From Symsagittifera roscoffensis (lineage: Eukaryota; Xenacoelomorpha; Acoela; Convolutidae), in NCBI RefSeq assembly GCF_963678635.1, contig NC_087070.1, positions 41,919,831-41,979,830 of the forward strand: a DNA stretch of 60,000 nt. Direction: 5' to 3'. Numbering within the stretch: position 1 is the first letter of the stretch; every line of letters starts with the position of its first letter. A program made the translations under genes and the position numbers. The notes below the pieces were generated by a model that did not search any database, was not told the DNA's origin, and worked only from the letters and a program-made list of their open reading frames with translations. Positions 26,001 to 31,544 of this stretch are shown piece after piece.

Positions 26001-28860
26001 AAACCTTAAAAGGCAGTCGGATCATTCAGGGCTTCGCCATGATACGAGCAGTCTTGTTCAGATTTTGCGATAGTTTTTACAAAGTTCACAAAAATTAATC
26101 ATTTTTCACCATGAACTTTTGTCTGGTTTATACTCTGCTCTTTTTCATTTTGCTTATATTTTGGTTTACTCTCATAAATCTTTTATGGATTAATCATGGA
26201 AACGTCTGAACTATCCGTGGAAAAAAACTTGCGATTCTAAAGTAAGCAAATATGCATACTAGGCTTTCGAAAACATGTATGTTTTTCGAGAGTTTTTATG
26301 CCGATAACGTGTTTATTGAGGGACGCAACCAACGTGCACTTGAAGTTTCGATTTAAATTGTTTATTGTTTCCTTATCCAGGCACGCTCTTCTGGTGGGGG
26401 CCAGACTTCTCCGGACGAGATCATAAACAACGTTGCCAGTGACATCCTGCAGAAACTGCCCAAGAACTTCGACACTGAGAGTGCACTTAGACGATATCCC
26501 ACAGAGTATAAACAGAGCATGAACACTGTCCTGGTGCAGGAGATGACCAGGTTCAACAATCTGCTAATTGTCATTCGGGCTAGCCTCATCAACATACAAA
26601 AAGCGATCAAGGTCTGCACACGTCTGCATTTACGGAGAATGTTTGAAAAGGAGTTTTTCATTTAAGTTAATTTTCCTCATTTGTCAGAGTGTATCACTCA
26701 TTGAATCCTTTGGCTAAAATGCTTTAACTAAACTTGCAGCTGATTTGTTCCAAAAAAACTATCGATTTTCAAAGAAAAGTGCTCTGAAAATTAAATTGCT
26801 GAAGTTAGTTTTTCTACAGTTTTGCGTTTCCTGTTTTTTTTTGCTTCCCTAAATGATTGAAATCATGCTTCTGACCAAATTATTAATATTTTCATCTGAT
26901 CACTTTTGTGTTGTTTGATCAGGGTCTGGTAGTGATGTCCAGTGACCTTGAAGAAGTGTTCAGTTCGATGATGAAGGGCAAGATACCTGCCATGTGGATG
27001 GGCAAGAGTTACCCCTCCCTCAAACCCCTGGGTGGATACGTGAATGACTTCCTCCAACGACTCCAGTTTCTAGAGGTACCAACTAAACGCTTTTTTCTCG
27101 ACTCTTCTGTTTGCTCATACTTCAATGTCACTTTTAGAAGCAGCTTTTCAAACCATATTGAAGATTTTAGAAACTTGAACTCAAAAGCATAAACCCCATT
27201 TTTTCAAAATTCGGGGAAAATGGAAAAATTTCCAGAAAAATGTTTTAAAAAAATGAGTTTAAATAAAAAAAATTTCTTAAAATTTTCTTTTTAATACAAC
27301 AGTTTTATAACTAATTATAACTATAACTATTAATTTTTCATAATTAAACACCTGTTGTTCCTGTTAATTTTGTTGTTATGTTCATTTGCCTGCTCACTTA
27401 GCTAATAGTTTTTGACCGTGTGTGTCGTCTCTTAGGACTGGTACGAGCAGGGCCCCCCTCCAGTGTTCTGGGTGAGTGGGTTCTACTTCACTCAGGCCTT
27501 CTTGACAGGGGTGCAGCAGAACTACGCCAGGAAGTACACCATCCCCATCGACCATCTCGTGTTCGATTTCGAGGTAGACTACAAATGTCATCTAGGCTAT
27601 TCTGACAAATTTAAAATCCACCACATCAAAACTTTCACTTATCTCGTGACCATTCATGTAGATATATCCCCCATTTTTGATTGAATCAACAATTTTGACC
27701 CAAGTGATCCGCAAATTTCAAAAAATAGTTGGTTTTCTATGTTCGAATTTTTAATGACTTTGGCAGAATGGGGTTGCTTTGTTCAAAACGTTGCCTGCTT
27801 GTGCTTAATTTTCAACATTTAAAATTATTTTGATGGTTCGAAAACATGTTAAAATGGATTTTTTTCTTCAAACCCGTTTTTTGAGACCCTGGTTAGTTGA
27901 AATTCGGTGGGGCAGATTGTCCTTTAGAAAGTCCTTTCAAATTTGGGAATCTGAACCGGGTAAATTGGCCCAAAGTTTACTGTTTTGCCTCCTGGGAAAA
28001 ACCATAAACTCACCTATTTCAGAAAACATACAAATAATCAGATTAGAAAGAAGACAGCAGCTACCTACCAAAAATGTAAAGTGGATGCAAAAACCAGATG
28101 GTTCTGGTTAATTCTTTTTTGTGCAGTATCTGTAATGCATTTATCCCCTGTTAAGCAATTAAGTGTTATGTTTCTATGCAACTTGTGTTTTAGGTGTTGG
28201 ACGACAAAGAGTACAAGCAGCCTCCCGAAGATGGAGCCTACATTAAGGGACTCTTCTTGGACGGAGCCAGATGGGATCGAAAGATACGACGCCTAGCAGA
28301 ATCCCACTCCAAAATACTGTTCGACCCAGTGCCTGTGGTTAGTCGAGCTTCCATTTCGTTTCAGCCATTTTAACACGTGATGAGATAAACAAGAAGGCGA
28401 AATTAAAATTACGTTTTCAAGTTTTTTAAACATGATTTTGGCATTATAGAAAAAAAGTTGAAAAAAAAAACACTATTTTTTTGAAAAAATTTTTCAAAAA
28501 AAAATAATTTTTTTTCTGCGCTTTTGTACTAAATTTTTGCAAATGTTACGCTGGTCGAAAATGTGTTTTTTGGAGTTTTTTGCAATTTATCACTTTGATT
28601 TAAGTTTCTACTGGATGAAAAATATATAAATATTTGTTGTGTCATTTTAACAGATCCAACTGGTGCCCCTGAAGAAAGATGAACTGGAAGAGAAATCGAT
28701 CTATGAGTCACCAGTGTACAAAACGAGTGAGAGGAGGGGAGTGTTGTCCACCACTGGTCACTCGACTAACTTCGTCATGGAACTGAGACTGCCCACTGAC
28801 AAGAGTCCAGAACACTGGATCGAAAGGGGCGTGGCCCTCATGTGCCAACTGGACAATTAG
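2571..28860 (+). CDS. DNAH7-like: Axonemal dynein heavy chain, C-terminal 1388 residues (24 exons; 5' partial)
   Basis: The gene encodes an axonemal inner-arm dynein heavy chain, the ATP-driven motor that slides doublet microtubules in cilia and flagella. The 24 exons assembled here encode, in order: the first stalk helix, the microtubule-binding tip (exons 1-3), the returning stalk helix (exon 4 and start of 5), AAA5 with the GLGGEKARW and [15 protein letters not shown] signatures (exons 5-8), the AAA5-AAA6 region, AAA6 with [14 protein letters not shown] (exons 15-17), and the C-terminal domain with [25 protein letters not shown] and [17 protein letters not shown], ending in CQLDN-stop. Exon lengths sum to 4167 nt, a multiple of three, and all 23 junction phases agree. 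Family members are about 4000 residues, so roughly two thirds lies upstream of the window. Wording is closest to my recollection of vertebrate DNAH7, but DNAH3 and DNAH12 are close relatives, so the paralogue is tentative. AATAAA signals follow at 28889 and 28905. Confidence 0.95.
2767..2976 (+). repeat. TTC-rich and CT microsatellite in dynein intron 1
   Basis: A long (TTC)n tract starts at about 2779, with two copies of a variant block containing TTTTTCGGC and TTCGTC, followed by a pure (CT)n run at about 2942-2976. A related TTC tract sits on the far side of the adjacent LINE (6811-6897). The (CT)n run may be the 3' tail of that LINE. Confidence 0.85.
3123..3656 (-). pseudogene. LINE ORF C-terminal part with two C2H2 zinc fingers
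   Basis: This is the continuation, in the same frame, of the RT ORF beyond an in-frame stop at about 3657-3659; a second in-frame stop lies near 3490. The visible protein includes a [10 protein letters not shown] block and AKDKKQWK, both typical of the region after LINE reverse transcriptases. It ends in two C2H2-type fingers: C-x2-C...H-x4-H around [17 protein letters not shown], and a second around [18 protein letters not shown]-terminal fingers of this kind are thought to bind nucleic acid. The coding potential is real but the copy is not intact. Confidence 0.8.
3657..4478 (-). pseudogene. LINE reverse transcriptase, palm and thumb part
   Basis: The open frame encodes the reverse transcriptase after motif [19 protein letters not shown], the motif B-like block [14 protein letters not shown], and the active-site motif C as FADD in [13 protein letters not shown]. 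It joins the upstream endonuclease frame through a frameshift in the 4385-4478 overlap, which falls in motif A. It ends at a TAG stop at 3657-3659, after which the same frame continues with recognisable LINE sequence. The apparent start in the overlap is an artefact of the frameshift. Confidence 0.88.
4385..6694 (-). pseudogene. LINE ORF2: 2A-like motif, APE endonuclease and RT N-terminal half
   Basis: In order, the ORF encodes a 2A-like motif (DIHPNPGP, 6533-6556), a basic region, an endonuclease/exonuclease/phosphatase-fold nuclease ([26 protein letters not shown]), a linker rich in basic helices, and the reverse transcriptase fingers ([43 protein letters not shown]). The position of the usual catalytic Glu of the nuclease (LxxE-T-R type) reads LLSGIS, so that residue appears to be lost through a single GAA-to-GGA change. 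The true start is unclear: the frame opens after a TAG just upstream with no ATG before the 2A-like motif, suggesting a lost upstream frame or 5' decay. Confidence 0.9.
6533..6556 (-). other. 2A-like ribosome-skipping motif in the LINE ORF
   Basis: The minus strand encodes DIHPNPGP, close to the 2A core D-x-E-x-N-P-G-P, with His in place of the central Glu. In the family such motifs release the upstream peptide at the Gly-Pro bond during translation, and 2A-like sequences at the N-terminus of APE-type LINE ORFs have been reported from other marine invertebrates. Activity here is an inference. Confidence 0.6.
6649..6810 (-). pseudogene. Possible N-terminal LINE coding remnant in another frame
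   Basis: Upstream of the 2A-like ORF an overlapping minus-strand frame reads through [16 protein letters not shown] and into a Glu/Thr-rich segment that overlaps the start of the main ORF. Further 5' it becomes pure microsatellite translation (poly Glu/Lys). The non-repetitive part may be the original N-terminus of the LINE ORF, moved out of frame by an indel, or chance. I do not recognise it. Confidence 0.3.
6811..6897. repeat. TTC microsatellite on the 5' side of the LINE
   Basis: An imperfect (TTC)n tract carries the same CGGCTTC / CGTCTTC interruptions found in the tract at 2779-2941. This supports the view that the LINE inserted within one pre-existing microsatellite. Confidence 0.8.
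7221..7375 (+). CDS. DNAH7-like: Dynein exon 2: microtubule-binding tip
   Basis: Acceptor AG at 7219-7220, donor GTTAGT at 7376; phase 1 in, phase 0 out. Encodes [20 protein letters not shown] and [21 protein letters not shown], the conserved microtubule-binding domain. Confidence 0.94.
7654..8199. mobile_element. Inverted-repeat element, copy 1 (non-autonomous DNA transposon candidate)
   Basis: The left end (TTGTTCCGACTTTCGATACGA, from about 7656) is matched by an inverted right end (TTTCGAAAAAAGTTGGAACAA, ending about 8199). The interior, including the palindrome-like AACGCGCGATATATTTCGCG, recurs at 25515-26030 in the same orientation and at about 29495-29945 inverted. No coding capacity is seen. 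It fills most of dynein intron 2. Confidence 0.65.
8362..8516 (+). CDS. DNAH7-like: Dynein exon 3: end of microtubule-binding tip
   Basis: Acceptor AG at 8360-8361, donor GTCAGT at 8517; ends in phase 2. Encodes [20 protein letters not shown] and [17 protein letters not shown]. Confidence 0.94.
8524..8748. mobile_element. 209-bp TIR element with 8-bp target-site duplication
   Basis: The element (8532-8740) has perfect 20-bp terminal inverted repeats: GGATCTACTTAACAATCTCC at the left and its exact reverse complement at the right. It is flanked by identical 8-bp direct repeats CATTCTTT (8524-8531 and 8741-8748). A sub-terminal CTACTTAAGAATCTCC occurs twice inside, in direct orientation, at about 8573 and 8685. 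It has no coding capacity. An 8-bp duplication is typical of hAT or P-type transposases. A diverged relative lies at 51556-51735. It begins only 15 bp after the exon 3 splice donor. Confidence 0.85.
9358..9520 (+). CDS. DNAH7-like: Dynein exon 4: returning stalk helix CC2
   Basis: Acceptor AG at 9356-9357, donor GTATGC at 9521; phase 2 in, phase 0 out. Encodes [19 protein letters not shown] and a coiled-coil continuing to EENKQKK. Confidence 0.94.
9521..12489 (+). other. Dynein intron 4
   Basis: This 3-kb AT-rich intron has no coding signal. It holds short degenerate direct repeats around AATTCTCGCCAAAT (9565-9665), a nested palindromic cluster of GCATGCATG at about 10667-10696, a tRNA-like segment at 11293-11361 and, at its 3' end, a GCTGCGAAGCTCAGCTTCGCC palindrome near 12421 that recurs in weaker form near 16955 and 11610. 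Confidence 0.6.
11293..11361 (+). repeat. tRNA-like segment (SINE head or tRNA pseudogene)
   Basis: It has an A box (TAGCGTAGAGGTAGGA) and a B box (GGGTTCGAATC), and its two ends (GGATCTG and CAGGTTC) can pair over 7 bp with two G-U pairs. The T stem does not pair (GAGGG against CTGGG), so it is not a functional tRNA. Likely a SINE head. Confidence 0.5.
12490..12693 (+). CDS. DNAH7-like: Dynein exon 5: end of stalk and start of AAA5
   Basis: Acceptor AG at 12488-12489, donor GTAAAT at 12694; phase 0 in and out. Encodes [17 protein letters not shown] and [20 protein letters not shown], the entry to AAA5. Confidence 0.94.
13245..13420 (+). CDS. DNAH7-like: Dynein exon 6: AAA5
   Basis: Acceptor AG at 13243-13244, donor GTAGGC at 13421; ends in phase 2. 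Encodes [18 protein letters not shown] and [17 protein letters not shown]. Confidence 0.93.
13813..13954 (+). CDS. DNAH7-like: Dynein exon 7: AAA5 core
   Basis: Acceptor AG at 13811-13812, donor GTGAGT at 13955; phase 2 in, phase 0 out. Encodes [20 protein letters not shown] and [20 protein letters not shown]. Confidence 0.95.
14469..14660 (+). CDS. DNAH7-like: Dynein exon 8: AAA5
   Basis: Acceptor AG at 14467-14468, donor GTGAGT at 14661; phase 0 in and out. Encodes [20 protein letters not shown] and [19 protein letters not shown]. Confidence 0.95.
15049..15182 (+). CDS. DNAH7-like: Dynein exon 9: after AAA5
   Basis: Acceptor AG at 15047-15048, donor GTAACA at 15183; ends in phase 2. Encodes [18 protein letters not shown]-type sequence (here with QDQLLG) and [16 protein letters not shown]. 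Confidence 0.94.
15615..15747 (+). CDS. DNAH7-like: Dynein exon 10: helical region before AAA6
   Basis: Acceptor AG at 15613-15614, donor GTATCC at 15748; phase 2 in, phase 0 out. Encodes [20 protein letters not shown] and continues to NEISEKQ. Confidence 0.94.
15748..17479 (+). repeat. Dynein intron 10: tRNA-headed repeat with tandem tail
   Basis: The intron holds an 80-bp tandem duplication (about 16030-16110 and 16111-16192). The second copy is continuous with a tRNA-like A box (AGTATAGTATTCCG, 16147-16160) and B box (GGTTCGAGTCG, 16202-16212). The following sequence to about 16790 contains about three units of a 165-170-bp tandem repeat, each with a TTAGTTGCCAC-like core (16278, 16448, 16612). 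From about 17030 to 17465 lies another repeat that recurs in intron 12. Confidence 0.6.
17480..17758 (+). CDS. DNAH7-like: Dynein exon 11: region leading to AAA6
   Basis: Acceptor AG at 17478-17479, donor GTATCA at 17759; phase 0 in and out. Encodes [20 protein letters not shown] and [13 protein letters not shown], diagnostic of this dynein group. Confidence 0.95.
18318..18402 (+). CDS. DNAH7-like: Dynein exon 12
   Basis: Short 85-nt exon; acceptor AG at 18316-18317, donor GTGGGC at 18403; ends in phase 1. Encodes [15 protein letters not shown] and EWRFLLTG. It was recovered from splice phase and homology. Confidence 0.9.
18403..19377 (+). repeat. Dynein intron 12: dispersed repeat
   Basis: From about 18600 (AAGACTCTTTCTTATAAAGG) to 18985 the sequence is a diverged direct copy of 17035-17465, with shared blocks such as the GGTCGTG-GTGATTTTTTT start and CTATTGA-CCAGTTTTCT. 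A third fragment starts at about 20277 in intron 14. No coding signal is present. Confidence 0.6.
19378..19538 (+). CDS. DNAH7-like: Dynein exon 13
   Basis: Acceptor AG at 19376-19377, donor GTAAGA at 19539; phase 1 in, phase 0 out. Encodes [20 protein letters not shown] and [19 protein letters not shown]. Confidence 0.92.
19974..20049 (+). repeat. (CT)n-(GT)n compound microsatellite before exon 14
   Basis: A run of CT dinucleotides (to about 20013) passes directly into a run of GT dinucleotides (to about 20049). It ends 25 bp upstream of the exon 14 start, so it provides part of the pyrimidine-rich acceptor region and many cryptic GT dinucleotides. Confidence 0.95.
20075..20246 (+). CDS. 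DNAH7-like: Dynein exon 14
   Basis: Acceptor AG at 20073-20074, donor GTTCGC at 20247 (weak); ends in phase 1. Encodes [31 protein letters not shown] and IEPPPFDLS. The donor is supported by phase and by the fit of the next exon. Confidence 0.9.
20653..20799 (+). CDS. DNAH7-like: Dynein exon 15: start of AAA6
   Basis: Acceptor AG at 20651-20652, donor GTGAGT at 20800; phase 1 in and out. Encodes [20 protein letters not shown] and NSLSLGQGQ. Confidence 0.95.
20800..21397 (+). other. Dynein intron 15
   Basis: AT-rich intron of 598 bp. Short imperfect direct repeats around CTTAGAACTTTTCTTA occur at 20840-20960; nothing else is recognised. Confidence 0.5.
21398..21632 (+). CDS. DNAH7-like: Dynein exon 16: AAA6 core
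   Basis: Acceptor AG at 21396-21397, donor GTAAGT at 21633; phase 1 in, phase 2 out. Encodes [20 protein letters not shown] and [20 protein letters not shown], the AAA6 signature of dyneins. Confidence 0.96.
21633..24117 (+). repeat. Dynein intron 16: mosaic of short dispersed repeats
   Basis: This 2.5-kb intron is a patchwork. A block containing GGTTGCTGTGCAAGTAGCACA and TTCCGACCACA occurs at 21677-21712, in diverged direct form at about 22307-22353 and 23643-23696, and inverted at about 23285-23325. CGAATCACGACTA recurs at about 22144 and 23887. A TACGAGCAGTCTTG fragment at 24034 recurs at about 26041 (+) and, inverted, near 15818 and 29500. No protein-coding signal is present. Confidence 0.55.
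24118..24358 (+). CDS. DNAH7-like: Dynein exon 17: end of AAA6
   Basis: Acceptor AG at 24116-24117, donor GTCAGT at 24359; phase 2 in, phase 0 out. Encodes [20 protein letters not shown] and [16 protein letters not shown]. Confidence 0.96.
24710..24895 (+). CDS. DNAH7-like: Dynein exon 18: C-terminal domain
   Basis: Acceptor AG at 24708-24709, donor GTCAGT at 24896; phase 0 in and out. Encodes [20 protein letters not shown] and [16 protein letters not shown]. Confidence 0.95.
24931..24985 (+). repeat. tRNA-like head of a SINE-like repeat in intron 18
   Basis: An A box (TGCTGAACTGGTTAAGG, 24931-24947) and B box (GGTTCGAGGCT, 24975-24985) are spaced as in a tRNA gene, but the arms do not pair well. 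The repeat may extend to about 25120. Confidence 0.5.
25238..25375 (+). CDS. DNAH7-like: Dynein exon 19: C-terminal domain
   Basis: Acceptor AG at 25236-25237, donor GTGAGC at 25376; phase 0 in and out. Encodes [20 protein letters not shown] and [10 protein letters not shown]. Confidence 0.93.
25515..26055 (+). mobile_element. Inverted-repeat element, copy 2
   Basis: A diverged direct copy of 7654-8199: the left end (ATTGTTCCGACTTTCG) and the interior, including CGCGCGATATAGTTCGCGC, are clear. The first 25 bp is partly duplicated just upstream (about 25491). The right end diverges after about 25990 and runs into a TACGAGCAGTCTTG tail at about 26041. Confidence 0.65.
26381..26611 (+). CDS. 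DNAH7-like: Dynein exon 20: C-terminal domain
   Basis: Acceptor AG at 26379-26380, donor GTCTGC at 26612; phase 0 in and out. Encodes [20 protein letters not shown] and [20 protein letters not shown]. Confidence 0.94.
26923..27075 (+). CDS. DNAH7-like: Dynein exon 21: C-terminal domain
   Basis: Acceptor AG at 26921-26922, donor GTACCA at 27076; phase 0 in and out. Encodes [20 protein letters not shown] and [17 protein letters not shown]. Confidence 0.95.
27436..27573 (+). CDS. DNAH7-like: Dynein exon 22: C-terminal domain
   Basis: Acceptor AG at 27434-27435, donor GTAGAC at 27574; phase 0 in and out. Encodes [20 protein letters not shown] and [14 protein letters not shown]. Confidence 0.95.
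27574..28193 (+). other. Dynein intron 22
   Basis: AT-rich intron of 620 bp with no recognised repeat or coding signal. Confidence 0.5.
28194..28337 (+). CDS. DNAH7-like: Dynein exon 23: C-terminal domain
   Basis: Acceptor AG at 28192-28193, donor GTTAGT at 28338; phase 0 in and out. Encodes [20 protein letters not shown] and ILFDPVPV. Confidence 0.94.
28654..28860 (+). CDS. DNAH7-like: Dynein last exon and stop codon
   Basis: Acceptor AG at 28652-28653. Encodes [20 protein letters not shown] and ends [14 protein letters not shown] followed by TAG at 28858-28860, the usual C-terminus of this dynein group. Confidence 0.96.
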   Translation: MQLVPLKKDELEEKSIYESPVYKTSERRGVLSTTGHSTNFVMELRLPTDKSPEHWIERGVALMCQLDN

Positions 28861-28888
28861 TCATACAATATTGCTGCTCCAGCCCAGG

Positions 28889-28910
28889 AATAAACAACAA
28901 CGACAATAAA
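28889..28910 (+). terminator. Two AATAAA polyadenylation signals of the dynein gene
   Basis: AATAAA occurs at 28889-28894 and 28905-28910, 29 and 45 bp after the stop codon. Either would give a very short 3' UTR. Confidence 0.6.
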
Positions 28911-31544
28911 TAACATGTCAGGAAAACTATTGTCATAAACCATGTCAACGTCGCGCAGATAATTGAAAAAACTATAATGTGTCGGAAAACAACTAGTTAA
29001 CTATATCAACATTCAATAGACATCAAAGCGGTTCACTGTTGTAAGTTTATGTCAAAGAGGATAAATATGCCCAGAAAACAACTCAAAGAGCTGTGATGAC
29101 AAAATACTTAGAAAAAAATCCTCGAAACTTTTTATTGACATTGTGTTTCTTAGCACTAGCAAAAATTTTCATTGAATATTTTAGCTAAATTAAATTTCCG
29201 CTTAAGAGTGCTTCATATATTAACCTTCAAAATGCTTAGAAGATGCATTGTAAACAATTCATGTATGAATAAGTGATAAAGATATTTGAGTTTAAAAACG
29301 TTGGATATCAGTTTATTGTACAAATGCACAATAAAATGTAAAATTGTAAATATTAATTGAGTTTAAACATGATTTTTGTTCCTCTCCTTTTTGACAATGA
29401 GAATGATTCATAATTTGTTTCCATGTGTTTGTGCTTTGAAGATCTTGCCGCTTGGGGAGAACCACACTTGATTGAAAAAACGAATAACAAGGTCAAACAA
29501 GACTGCTCGTATCAAGGCGAAAGAAGTAAATGTTCACTTTAGAAAATGGGTGTCATTAAAAAAAATTCAAATTATTTTTTAAGTTTTTTGAAATAAAACA
29601 TCACCCACACGATATTAACTGAACAAAATGATATAATTTGCAAACAGCAAAGTACGAGCTAGACCAAAAAAATGCCTCGATTCAATTTGGAACCATTTAT
29701 AAGACATGTTTAACCTCAGCTTCTGCGTTAATAGCACGAAATATATCGCGCGTTAGTTTTTCCAAATTGGCAATTTTTAAACCCGCTTAATACTAATAAA
29801 ATGACAAATAAGAAAAAAAAATTTGAGCTCAAGTCAACGATACCTTCCGAAACACATTTAAAAATTTTTTCAGTAATAGGTAGTAAAAAAGTCAAAAGTT
29901 GTCTGGAGAAAAAAATAGCCCAAGCACAAATATTCCGTCACGTTCTTCCGGGGGAGGGGATGGGCAAATGTTGGGTTGGGGAGGTTTTAAGGAGCCAAAG
30001 GGACAAACGTTAGTGGAGGGGGGTGAGTTTAACGAAATTGTTTTGCAATTTGAGAAAGTGTAGGTTAAGAAATCGAGCACAGGGGCGCACTCGCTTTGCA
30101 AATTTTCCGCATTACTCATTTGATAAACACAGAAAATCTAGCAAAATTTTACACGACGCGAAACAAAAATAAAGTGGGAAAAATTCAACATAATTGATAA
30201 AAGCAATAGATTATAAAGATTTATTTATTCTATTTTGCTGTCTCAGTGAAACATGCTAATCGATTTTACTGATTATGTTTTAGACCTCAAAAATTTGCTA
30301 TAATATTTTTTTTATTTGTTTTGGATGCGGGTACCTCAAATAACTCTCATAGAAGGCCATGAAAAGTATTTTGATACAACCGCTTTGATTGTGATTATGG
30401 TTCCAAAAATATTTCTAAATTAATTCAGCAGCAAGAAAAAGAGACCTATCAATTTTTCTGATTTTATCTAGTTTTGACGATTTGAATTGATCGATTTAGA
30501 CTATTTAGAGATTTCTCTCTAGGTTTAGTTCGAGTTACAATTTCAACATCATTTTAGAAGAATGATTTTCATTTGAAATCCCTTTTTTAATCAGTTACCA
30601 GGAAAATTGGATACAAAAACGAAGCTGCACTTCGCAAAAACCAGCGTGAACACGACAAATAAGCAATTTTTAAAAGTGAAATAAAAAAGTAGAATTAATC
30701 CTCAAATTAGCAAAAGTTGCGTTAGTTTTGATCTGCGACCTAGATGATATTCTGCGTCTCACGCACAAAATACTTAATCACAGGCTCCTATTATAATCTT
30801 AACAGTAGCAAAGAAAAAGCAAAGAACAGATGCCATGAAAATTCCAATGCTACAGATCGTGCTTATAGCAAAAGTGCCACAAATTAAGTAATAATGTTTA
30901 ATAAACTCTTTTTTTGCGTGTTAGGTTAGAAAAAAAAGGTTCGTATTTACACATTACGCTGGCAAGCTTGCTAGTGTAATAAGCAAATGATTGAAAATTG
31001 CAAAAAAGAAATTTAAAACTTTGTTTTCGATTTTAGATTATTTTCATGGATTTTGAAGTTATTTTTTGTCACAGTTGATTGAAGTATCTTGCTTTTTCTG
31101 GATTAATTTAGAATATTTTGAATTTTTGATTTAACAATTAAGCTGTTTTCAATGTTTGGAGAGTTGGTAGATTTTTTTTCTAAAAATAACCTGCCTTCTC
31201 AAGACAATCCTTGGCGCGTCCTTCGGTGTGAATGAAAGAGAGTAAAGAATTAATTGTTACGTTCAAAACGCTCAGGTTTTTCCTAAAAATGTGTCAACGT
31301 CATTCGCAAAACTTCCAAAAAAACTCAGATAAACTCATTGCCATACCAGTTCTGGCTACAGGATACTTGAAGCTTGAATTACTGAAGACTTACTCAAAAA
31401 CAAAATGTTAGATTGCGATTATAAGCAGTATTCTGTTTGTACACTTAATCGTAAAACTATCAAGAAAATTAGATATCCAGATATACTACACTAATTAGTA
31501 AACATAACTAAAATGAGTTAGTACAGCCTCATTCTCTGTTTGGC
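28911..31544. other. Convergent intergenic spacer
   Basis: AT-rich DNA between the 3' ends of the dynein gene (+) and the repetitive-protein gene (-). It holds the inverted copy of the inverted-repeat element (about 29495-29945). No ORF with credible coding character was seen. Confidence 0.6.
29495..29945 (-). mobile_element. Inverted-repeat element, copy 3 (inverted)
   Basis: Read on the minus strand this matches the interior of 7654-8199 and 25515-26055: a CGGAATATTTGTGCTTGGGC start at about 29940, the AAATTGCCAATTTGG block, and the CGCGCGATATATTTCGTGC core near 29750. It ends with the TACGAGCAGTCTTG tail near 29500. Confidence 0.6.
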
